Shown in pieces: positions 1 to 9,700 of a DNA stretch of 64,000 bases (position 1 is the stretch's first letter; every line of letters starts with the position of its first letter). This stretch comes from Rattus norvegicus. Taxonomy: Eukaryota > Chordata > Mammalia > Rodentia > Muridae. The stretch spans positions 111,612,688 through 111,676,687 of the forward strand of contig NC_086025.1 of the NCBI RefSeq assembly GCF_036323735.1, given 5' to 3'. The translations under genes were made by a program, and so were the position numbers. Below the pieces are notes generated by a model that searched no databases, was not told the DNA's origin, and worked only from the letters and a program-made list of their open reading frames with translations.

Positions 1-435
1 TTAAAGCTTAAAAAGTACACAGGCTTTGACCTGGAAAGTTCCCTTCTAGGAATCTGTCCTGCAGACATCCCTGGACAAGGGTCTGCTATGTGCAGAGGGA
101 CATTGCTTGGGTGATTTGTAAAAATCTACCGACATCACAGTCTTGTGACATCAGTGGAAGATTGCTGTTAAAGGTCAAGGGCCAAATGAACCGGAAGGGA
201 ACCTTGAGCCTCCCAGGGAATGCGGACTTTGGACAAATACTCTCATTAGTGATGCTAATGACCATGGTGTGATGTCAGGGCTGGTGTTCCACTGAGGCCT
301 TAGAACAACGACCCAAGAGGAGCAGGGTAGGCCAGAGCTGCGGGCGAGGACTGGGGGCATCTGCTCAGCCGAGCATGCATGAACTCTGTGTCTCCTGGCT
401 GTGTATGTAAACATTTTTTTGTGATTGTAAAAGAA

Positions 436-510
436 TGAGGGGCAGGGATATATCTCAGGGGTAGAGAGCCTTCTAGCAAGTATCAGGCCCTGGATTCAAA
501 CCTTTGTATT
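436..510 (+). mobile_element. Old ID-like SINE fragment
   Basis: tRNA-derived head (GGGGCAGGGATATATCTCAG, then GGCCCTGGATTCAAACC), diverged from the young ID consensus. Confidence 0.5.
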
Positions 511-598
511 GGAGAAAATCAATCAATCGATCACACAAGCAAGCAAACAAAATCTCTCTGCCTGTCTACCTCTGTCTCTCTGTCTCTATCTCTCTCTC

Positions 599-602
<4 letters not shown>

Positions 603-650
<48 letters not shown>
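603..650. repeat. (TG)n microsatellite
   Basis: About 24 units of TG abutting the 3' tail side of a minus-strand B4-type SINE. Confidence 0.98.
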
Positions 651-651
<1 letters not shown>

Positions 652-888
652 TATAGGCCAGAGGTTGATTTCAGGTGTCTTTTTCAGTGGCAGGTTCTCT
701 ACCTTATATTTAGGGGCAGGGTCCCTAGCTCATTGGTTGACCAGTGATTCCAGGTTGGTCAATGGGCTTCAGGGACCCATACTGCCCCAGTGTTGGGTGC
801 ACAGTCGCTCCTGGCTTTTTACATGGGGTTTGAATCAGGTCCTTATGTTTGCAAGCACTCTGCTAACGGAGCCATCTCTCCAGCCTCT
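640..888 (-). mobile_element. B4-type SINE
   Basis: Reads in reverse from the hallmark end ACGGAGCCATCTCTCCAGCC through GGGTTTGAATCAGGTCCTTATG, back to the CCAGAGGTTGATTTCAGGTG tail. Typical of rodent ID/B1 composite SINEs. Confidence 0.6.
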
Positions 889-939
889 ATTTTTGATCTG
901 AGATCAGGTCTACAAGATACTCTACAGATAGGATGGCTA

Positions 940-1030
940 TGGTGGCACAGGCCTGTAGCGCTGGCATTGGAAAGGATGAGGCAAGGGGACCTTGAATTCA
1001 AGGCCAGCCTGGGCTACACAGAGAAGAAAG
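940..1030 (+). mobile_element. B1 SINE fragment
   Basis: Carries the B1 phrases GGTGGCACAGGCCTGTAG and AAGGCCAGCCTGGGCTACA. Confidence 0.75.
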
Positions 1031-1234
1031 CAAATGAAAAGAGCCAAGTTCCCAATAGCACACACAGCAGTGACACAAATATTGGGTTTTGAAATCTGTG
1101 TATATTTTGCATACAGAAGGGTGACGATTCAGGCCACACACCCCTGGCCAGTGTGGGTGTCTGTCCCTGAGTGGTCTAAATACCTTCCATTTGCTCATCT
1201 TCAGCTTGGCTCTGTCTCTCTGCTTATCTCTGAC

Positions 1235-1352
1235 AGGGTCTCACTAGGCCTAGTCTTCACTATGTAGCTCATGTTGGCTTCAGACTTACAGCAATCCTCC
1301 TGTGTCAGCCTCCTGAATGCTGGAATTACACTTGTATAGCACCAGCCTGGCT
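1235..1352 (-). mobile_element. B1 SINE (diverged)
   Basis: Reverse B1: ACAGGGTCTCACTAGG, ACTATGTAGCTC, CCTCCTGTGTCAGCCTCC, GAATGCTGGAATTACA. Confidence 0.7.
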
Positions 1353-1759
1353 TGTTTTCCTCTTTGTTTTCCTGGAGGCACATGTACATTCATACTGACA
1401 ATCAAGTAGTAATTATCATTGAAAAGGTGAGCATTTCCTATAAGAGTGAACCTTCTAGATGGAGGCTATATATCCGAATCCACTCAAAAACACTGGTAAA
1501 GACGGTGACACTCTCACCTGACAGATGGGGAACCTAAGGATCAGAGAGGGTAAGTGCTTTGTCTAAACAGACACGGGATGCTAACTTACCCTCTGGAGGA
1601 AAAGGGAATGCTTTTGTGTGTTTGTCTGTTTTGAAACCAGTCCCCAGCAACTTTTACAAGGAGGACAGACCTCCACAGCCCAGAGCTCTCCTGATCTCCT
1701 GCCCTCAGTTCCACTCCAATCCCCCCCATTCCTGCTCAGCTCACCGCCCCCCACCAGCT

Positions 1760-2110
1760 CCCGCCCGCAGCCACTTAAGTAATGGCTTTGTGGAGAACCA
1801 GCCTTGCTCTCCAATCACAGGCGAGAGGAGAAAACTGCCGCTCAATATTTCCTCCTAATGAGTGTCCACACTCTGTCGCCTTTCAGGATGGAAGTAAGCC
1901 TTCTGCCACAGTCACCCTCATATTTATCAGCTCTGTTTACCTGCAGGGTGGCAGAGGGAAGGAGCGGCGTCATACATAAATATCATGAAATCCACCGAGG
2001 GCAGAAGGCAGAGCGCTTAATCCCACCTCCGTCGCTAACGACTTACAATCTGAAGAAGTCACTCTCCTCTGTTTTCTCTGTCTCTAAAGTAAATAGAGGG
2101 TAACACGCTT
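1760..2110. promoter_or_regulatory. Enhancer-like unique block, Ift27 3' flank
   Basis: A repeat-free stretch with clustered AT-rich sites (CTTAAGTAATGG, CTAATGAG, ATATTTATCAG, TGTTTACC, GCTTAATCCC) and retained CpGs, set among SINEs. This composition is typical of conserved non-coding elements. Conservation cannot be judged from one sequence. Confidence 0.35.
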
Positions 2111-2714
2111 TAAAGAAAAATCCATCAGTGTTCCATAGAAAAGGATGTATGCAGACAGGGGGAGCAGCTCCATGTTGGATTGACCCGCACCCCCTCCATC
2201 CTGATAACGCAGGGACTGAACATTGTCCAACCCCACCTGTCCTCTCCTCCCAGGCCTGAGAGTATTGATACTTCCCACCTCACCTCTGAGCACTTCTGTC
2301 TGTTCTCCCAGGTTGCTTGGCTCAGGTGAGTCATTTCTGTCCAGACCTTCCCTCTGGAACAGACCAACTTTTCTGTTTTGGATTAAAAAGAACTCTGGGC
2401 TCTTGTCGTTCCTAGGGACAGTTCAACCTATGTTGGTATCCACAGTGGGGCCAGCAAGAGCTCACCTCCTTGTAGAAGGCCATGTAACACAGGGACCTCA
2501 CCCACATCACAAAGCCCCCAGGCTGCTCCCTAACTCTGAGTCAAACTGAGACCCCCCAAGTCTGTGGAGCTACGGAGTGGGACAGTGGGGGATGGGCATC
2601 ATGGGTTTTTACACAGGGAAACAGTTTTATTCTATTTCCAACACTGGATCCAAGACATGACCCCACTTGTGTGGCCTCCCCAGCTGTCTCTGTGGGAGGA
2701 AAAGAAGTAGCCAA

Positions 2715-2935
2715 AGGCTTGGGATTTAGCACAGTTGGTTGAGTGCTCTCCTAACGTGCAATCTTGATCCCTGGAACCTAAAAAGTTGGACGTGTTAGCA
2801 CACACTGGCAATCCAAGCACGCTGGAGGTTGAAGCAGAGGGATCAGACGTTCAAGAGTCATCCTTGGCTACATAACCAGTTTGAGGCCAGCTTGGGCTAC
2901 ATGAGACCTTGTCTTAAGAATAACAAAAGGGGTAG
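2715..2935 (+). mobile_element. B4-type SINE (ID head plus B1 body)
   Basis: An ID-like head (GGGATTTAGCACAGTTGG) is followed by a B1-like body (GAGGCCAGCTTGGGCTACAT), the composite layout of B4. Confidence 0.65.
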
Positions 2936-3504
2936 CCAAGGGCATTTTTGCTGGCCAGCTTCATAGAGTCTCAGACCATGTGCCACAGAGGAGGACTGTG
3001 GTCAGAGCCCCCTCCCCAGTCCCTGGGCTGCTGTGTTCCTGGGGTCATCTTGAGAGACTCTGGCTGGATACTCCATGTATCCCTCAGAGGTTAGAAGCCC
3101 ACTGTTGGCTCATTATTCTCTACAGACTGTTGGCAAGTGTAGGGCAAAAGCTGCATGTATGAGCACAGCTCCTGCTCATGGGGCTGAATCTCTGTCCTGG
3201 CTGCTGCGGAGGGAAGGCTCCATCTTTGAGGGCTGCAAGGGAGCTATGTCTCAAGGATAGCAGTGGCTCTGTACACCTTCAAACCCAACTTCAATGGCAT
3301 CTTCATGGGGGGGGAGTCTTCTATGACCTCCCCAGTTCATATGACAACACTCATATTGGCTCTGCATGGCCTCTGTTCTCCCTTGCTCTCTTGGTCCCTG
3401 ACAGCAGGCACTATTAACTCCGTCCTCTCCCATCCCAACCTCCATCATCCAACCCCTCTCCCATCCCATTGGAACACAAGCTCTGAGCATAGGCCTCGCT
3501 CACT

Positions 3505-3625
3505 GGAATGGGTAGGTATGCAGTAGGTGCTCACACACTTGCTCCCTGGAAAGGGTTGGTATGCAGTAGGTGCTCACACCTTGCTCCCTGGAATGGGTTG
3601 GTATGCAGTAGTTGTTCATACACAT
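3505..3625. repeat. Minisatellite, three units of 42-43 bases
   Basis: Units start at 3505, 3548 and 3590, sharing GGTATGCAGTAGGTGCTCACA and CTTGCTCCCTGGAA. The third unit is decayed at its end. It is not a CRISPR array: there are no spacers. Confidence 0.9.
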
Positions 3626-3639
3626 CCAGGTCACAAGAC

Positions 3640-3925
3640 TTGAGGCTGGGGAAACAGACTACTCAGCAAAATGCTTACTGTATAAGGACCTGAGTTCAAA
3701 TTCGCAAACCCATGTGAAGTTCAGGCACAGACCGGCACGTCTGTAACCACATCGCTGCTGAGTGGAGGGAGGGAGAGACAAGCCAGAGGGACAGCTATCC
3801 AGAGCTTGCTGGTCATGCAGTCTGGCTTAATCTCAGAGCTCCGGGTTCAATGAGAGGCCCCCATCTCAAAGGAAGGTGGGAAAGGACAGAGGAAGAGGCC
3901 TGATGTTGACCTCTGCCCCCACCAT
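3640..3925 (+). mobile_element. B3/B2-type SINE
   Basis: Head with GACTACTCAGCAAAATGCTT and GGACCTGAGTTCAAATTC, tail ending CCTGATGTTGACCTCTG. Confidence 0.6.
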
Positions 3926-6455
3926 CCACCCTACACCCACCTTTACACCGTGAATGGCTGCTCACAGGCAATAACTCTTCAGAGGGAATAAACCATTTGC
4001 CGGGCTCCTGCAGTGGTGTGTGGCCTGACGAAGGTGGAGGAGATACAATGTTTCTTCCTGTCGTCTGTTACTTTGTTATCACACACACATTCCTCCCACC
4101 CAGGCCCCTCCTTCAGCATCTCCTAGACTAGCCTTTATTGGCTTAAGAGTTCTTTCCCAGTGGAAAGCTCGCCTTTGGACCTTCCATCCTTGCTCCCCAT
4201 GACTGTGCCCCAAGATGGCCACCTGAAGACAGGCCTCAGTTCCAATATTCCTTCTTCTCAGGGTCCCATCTAACCCAGCCCCATTACCCCCATTTGCAGC
4301 TGTCTCTGCTCCATCTTGTCAGGATGTCTGTACTGTCTGAAAGGATCTTATTTACTGTAGAACCGGCTTGCCAGGGAATCTAGCCCCATGGGCTCAAACC
4401 CCAAGTCCTGTGCCTTCTCTATCCAATGGAGATCAGCTGTTCTCCATTCCGGCTGCTTTCACCAAGGCTCCTCAGTGTGGTCAGGCGTGCTCACTCGTGC
4501 CTTTGATCAGCCAATTTGAAGCTTGTGAGTCTGTTCAAATCTCTTCCTAGGAAGGGGAGGGAAGCATTGTTCATTCCCCCCCCCCCTCGTGCCGTGGAAG
4601 GAGTGGCACACTCCCCAAAGTCTGCTGTAGTCTCTGTAGCTTTGGCACATCTGTGCCCCTTGATGGTAAGAGGCAGCCATGACCCTATCAGCTGTCATCT
4701 GATCAGTACCCCACCCTCGGCCCCTTTCCAGGTAGGAAACAGCTTTTGCCCAGTGCCACCGGGTCTGAAATGGGTCCTCTCCACATGTCCCCATCAGAGC
4801 TCTCTGCAAGGCCCCTGGTGCTCTGGGAATCGGGCATCTCCTCATGAGTCCCCAGAGAAGCAACCCAACTGCAGGGACACTTCCTAGGCTCCCACAAGGG
4901 CAACGGCACCCAGTTTGCAGTTGTCACCAGCTCTGCAAGCCTACCTGGCCTCCAGCCAGGGAGCCTAGTGCCAGTTTCTCTTCTTGGCGGTGCCCCTAGC
5001 TGCAGGATTCTTGGGAGACTTCCTTTACTAGCTTCTGAGGGTAAAGAGAGGTGGCATATTTTAATTTGGCCACCTTGATCTCACAGAAGGGTAGTGTTTG
5101 GAGAAGAGGGGTCAGAGGTGGCTGAGGGCAGCCGCAGAGACAAGTGACCTTTTCAACATGCTTTCTGTAGCACAGCATCTCTGAATAGATTCAAGGGTCC
5201 CAGGAACCAGTTTTAGGATGATGGAAAATGCTTCCTGTCTGCTTGGCCATACACTGAGGACTTCCTGTAGCCTGGCATTGCCAGTGTTCTAACATGGGCC
5301 TGGCCTGCAGTCAACCCTTAGCTGTGGTTTTCTGAAGTTACCAGTCCATGGTAGCCATAGTGCAGGCTAAGGAGTCATGGCACAAGGGAGGGAGATGTGA
5401 GGGCTGGGGTGCTGGCTGCTGCTCTGTGTCAGAATGCCCTGCACTCAGTTGTTTCTCCTTCCTGAGACCTTGGCAAGAAGTCTGACCTTCCCCCTCTGCA
5501 GGCAGCATGGCCTCCATAGCTCCCGCCAAGCTCAGGGGGAGGAAGGAGGGGAACTAGGAGCTGTTGGCTCTGGTGTCAGCATTCTGGCTCTGCTGCCCCT
5601 TGGCTGAGCTTAATTTTCTCCTTCCAGCTTGGCATTTGTAAGACTGGGATATTAACAGACTCCATGCTGTAAGGACAGAATCGGTGGATGCATGTAATGT
5701 GCTTAGCTCATGTAGAGACGTGGTGGGTCACCGGCAGCAACCAGAGCCATTCCGTCATGGCCATTATCATGGGGACACACCAGGGGCTGTACACCCTTAG
5801 CCACTGCTGTTGGCACGACACACTGTCCCGTAATATAGACAACTGGGGACAGGAGGTGACAAAGCCCTGTGGGCCAGAGGGTCATGGAGGAAGTAGGGGT
5901 CTCCAGGGAAGACAGATTCCCAGGAGGCCTCTGGAACCAGTCGGTAACCACAGTTCTGGTGTGGGCAGGCCTTCTCTGGGGAGTTAAAGGGGGAGATGGT
6001 GTTTCAGGACTAATCTGGGGGCAGTGACAGCACAGAAAGCTCAATGCAGAGGAAGACACAGCTGCCCAGCCCCTTAGTGGAGAGGTGGCCCTTACAGGAA
6101 GAGGCCATCTCTTGGTTCTCAGAACTCAGGGTTCTCAGCAGTGTAGCTGGGAGAGGCTGGCCGAATCCTGTGCTGAGCAGTGGGCACCCAGAGAAATGGG
6201 TAGGGGTTACTGTTTTCCCAGGGACAGTAGCCCTCTCAAGGAAGTGTGGTTCCTGGAGGGTGCTTCTGTGTCCTGGGGCTGCAGCAGCTCAGTTACTTCC
6301 AAACCAGCCTGGGGTTTGCCCTCTGTACTGAAGGCCTACAGGGGGCCTGCAGAGTGGGCAGGCCCTATACACGAAAGGCAGAAACGAGTCAGGTGTGCCC
6401 GCGATTGGCTGGGGGGAGCTGTGGGAAAGGCACAGCCCCCAAATAAGAGCGGAAG
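3926..6455. other. Intergenic, no gene seen (downstream of Ift27)
   Basis: Mostly unique, C/T-rich sequence without a recognised exon, RNA gene or young repeat. ORFs are short and uncharacteristic. It ends at the Ift27 poly(A) site. Confidence 0.7.
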
Positions 6456-6615
6456 CCGTTCCTGCTCTTCTTTCTCATTTTATTAAAGCTGTGGTGATTT
6501 TTGAGAAGTACCAGGTGATCCCATCTTCTGTGTCCTGGAAAGATGAAGGTCTGCTGGGCTAACAGCATTAGCCCAGCCCAGCGTGGCCAGTCCTGTGGGA
6601 CAGTCCATTGGACCC
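6456..6615 (-). other. Ift27: Ift27 3' UTR
   Basis: Begins just after the TGA and runs about 155 nt to a cleavage site inferred 15-25 nt past the AATAAA. No repeat is seen in it. The exact end is an inference. Confidence 0.75.
6479..6484 (-). terminator. Ift27: Ift27 polyadenylation signal AATAAA
   Basis: TTTATT on the plus strand, AATAAA in the sense direction, 132 nt after the stop codon. It is the first canonical hexamer downstream of the coding region. Confidence 0.85.
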
Positions 6616-6714
6616 TCACACCAGGGTATGGAATATGTCCACCTTCTCCCGATACAGCTGGTAGAACTGCTTGGCCAGACAGTGGAATGGGGCCTCGTAG
6701 TTGTCCATCTCCTT
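6616..6714 (-). CDS. Ift27: Ift27 coding exon 7 and stop
   Basis: 99 nt, residues 155-186 (KEMDNYEAPFHCLAKQFYQL...HTLV) and TGA at 6616-6618. The acceptor TTCCAG lies at 6715-6720. Forms the C-terminal helix, without a lipid-modification cysteine. Confidence 0.97.
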   Translation of the reverse strand, partial: KEMDNYEAPFHCLAKQFYQLYREKVDIFHTLV

Positions 6715-9700
6715 CTGGAAGAAGGGAGAAAGGCATGAGAGTCTGGTCTGGGGAAGCAAGCCCCTACTAGATAGAGGTTTCTCTCCCTTCGGGTCCCTGA
6801 CACTTGGTGGCAGAACGTCTTCATGTTGTCTGGACATCTGCTGTCGCAATGTAGATTTTATAGGGAAACTGAGAGACAGAAAGAGCGTGCGGACAGCTGC
6901 ATGACCTGTGATCGGTAGGGCCAGGGTCTGGTCCGAGGTCTATCTGTGGAGTGCCATCCTTGTTGCCACTAGGATTCTGTGTGGAGGACATGAAGATGAG
7001 TCCCTTACTTAGCTCTGACAGAGGTCAAAAGGCCAATGCAAAACAGCAGACAGATGTGTTCCAGGAGAAAGTCTGGCCACAGGCTACCTCCTGGCCACAG
7101 CCCAGCCAGGAGAGGTGCAGCACACATAGCTCCCTATTCAATATGTCAGGCTGCAGCAGAGTCCTTCTACCCACCCCAGAGGCCAGGAAGGCCAGCGGGG
7201 TGGCCGGCAGGACCAAGTGGGAATAGACTTATTTTGAAGGAATAAGCTGAGACCTCCAGGATGGTGCCAGATCCCAGCAAGAACGCATGGCTCCTCCCAC
7301 CGGGGGCGGGCATCTCTGACCCCACAGAAGGTGCAGAGCTGGCTCTCTGCTGATGGCTTGATAGTTTTCCTCATCCCTGGGCCCTGGGGTAGCACTGACT
7401 GAGGTGGAGTGAACGCTTGCTCTTCATGGCCAAAGGTGCCGAGAGGACATTTCTATTGTCCAAAGGATCAGGAAGATGAAGGACCTTGCCTTAGGTTGCA
7501 TCTAAGAGGAGTCAATGGTGGCCCTCCAAGGCCCTGTCAGGAGAAAGGGCACACCACACACACAGCACCCTCCTGACACTGTGGCCACTACTCACCCGAA
7601 ATGTGGGTGCCTGTTTTTCCTGTCTGTGTTCCTGTTCCTCAAATTTTGTTTTTTGTTTTTTATTTAAATTGGACCGATTGTTGTAACACCATAGGACCCA
7701 AGGCAGGAGCCAGTCTCTCAGGCTGCTCTTTTGTTTCATGAGATAGGGACTTATGTAGTTTAGGCTAGCCCGGAACTCACTACAGCCAAGGCTGAGTTTG
7801 GATTTCTAATCCTCCTGCCTCTACCTCTGGAATTCTGGGATTACAGGTATGTACCGAGGTGCTGGTGATCAAACTCAAGAGTGCTATGCATGTTAGACAA
7901 GCACTTTACCACCTGAGGCACATCCCTAGCTGCCGCCACCACCACCACCACCACCACCACCACCACCACCACCACCACCACCACCACCACCACCACCACC
8001 ACCACCACCACCACCACCACCTCATCACTCACTACCATCATCATTCTAAGAGAGCTTCTCAATATGTAGTCCAGGCTGGCCTCGGATTCTTAATCTTCCC
8101 ACCTCAGTCTCCCAAGTGGTAGGATTAGAGGCACACACCACCATACTGTAGCCCGGGCATTTTAAAGAACAAAGTGGCAGATAGAACCTACCACACTGCA
8201 GACTGGAGCACTGCAGACTGGAGCTACAGCTAAGAGCCTACAAGGGCCCATCTGAAAGCTTTTCAGTGGCTGGCAAAGGCGCAGCCCGGATAAGAGGCAC
8301 TGAAGTGTCCCTGATGGAGCGGGAGGAACATCCCAGAAGTCAGTGTGGCCACACTTTACAGAGGAGTGGATGAAGCCAAGAGGGTGGAGTGGCCCCAGCT
8401 GGACAGTGTACCCTGATCCCAAGCGGGTGACTGTCTTATGGTGTGGCTGTAAAGAGGACAGGAGTGCACCAGGCCTGGGGGAGAGAGCTTCCTGGACCCC
8501 ATAGCCAGGGAGAAGCAAGGGCAGTTGGGGGAGTCGCTGAACATAGTGTAGTGAGAGAGCGCGCTGCAGAAGGTGGACGGGGCCCAGCGCTGGGAGCACG
8601 CTGAGCAAGGAAGGTGGGCTGCTGCCCAGCGAGCTCCAGTGCATGCGAGCCTCCTCGGTCTCCAATCGGGGGGAGTTATAGATTTTATAGGGAAAACTGA
8701 GAGACAGAAAGAGCGTGCGGACAGCTGCATGACCTGTGATGGGTGGAGCTGAGGTCTATCTGTGGAGTGCCATCCTTGTGGCCACTAGGGTTCTTTGTGG
8801 AGGACTGAAGATGAGTCCCTTACTTAGCTCTGACAGAGGTCAAAAGGCCAAAGCAAAACAGCAGACAGATGTGTTCCAGGAGAAAGTCTGGCCACAGGCT
8901 ACCTCCTGGCCACAGCCCAGCCAGGAGAGGTGCAGCACACACACCTTCCTACTCAATATGCCAGGCTGCAGCAGAGTCCTTCTACCCACCCCAGAGGCCA
9001 GGAAGGCCAGCGGCAGGGCACAGAGCTGAGGGTGCTGAGCAAGGTGGGCAGTTTGCTGCCCAGTGAGTGCCCTGGGTGAGGCTCCACACGGGGACTTGGG
9101 CCTCTCACTTCTGCCTGTGCAGCCATCATGTCAAGGCCAGTCAATGTCACAGCTTCTCTCCCCCTCCCAGCCAAAGTGTCCTTAAGCACTGAGTGGAGGG
9201 AAGGAGGTGGTGAGACCCTGTGGGAGGGTTTTAGACGGAGTCAAAAGCTCTCCAAAGCACTAGCTGGGAGAACCCATCATAAAAACGTAAGGAGTTCAAT
9301 GCCCAGGAGCCTTGACAGACACCACAGAGAGGCTGGAAATAGACAGAAATTGAACCATTTTCCAAACGCATTAAGGGGGCCCGGCAGCGACAGAAGCCCT
9401 TTTATCCGATGACTAATTATCATCTTGTGCACAGTTTGGACACTGACAGAGCAGGCTGTTGGGAGGCGATGTTTGGAGGAGGCTCAGACTAGCTCTTGGT
9501 TTGACTTACAATTCTGTCGCCAAGAGCTCCCAAGCAGGTCCGCTGAGGGGGGCAAGGGCTCAAACTTCTGGGAGACTTGACTTTCCAGGTGGACAGGGCT
9601 GCATTCTGATCTTGGTTCTACCTCTCCTTACCTGTGCATCGAGGGAGGGACTCGAGGCCTCTCTGAGCCTGTCTGGTAACAGGACAGCGGACACAGACGC

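Noticed and set aside
3505..3625. Possible CRISPR-like array
   Set aside because: Three contiguous decayed units with no spacers, in a mammalian genome: a minisatellite.
7859..8122. Frame with a poly-His run (and poly-Val on the other strand)
   Set aside because: It is the translation of the (CCA)n tract between two SINEs inside an intron. No start context or domain.
8162..8665. 167-codon minus-strand frame
   Set aside because: No recognisable domain, no splice-compatible role in Ift27, and another long frame overlaps it. Most likely a G/C-rich chance opening.
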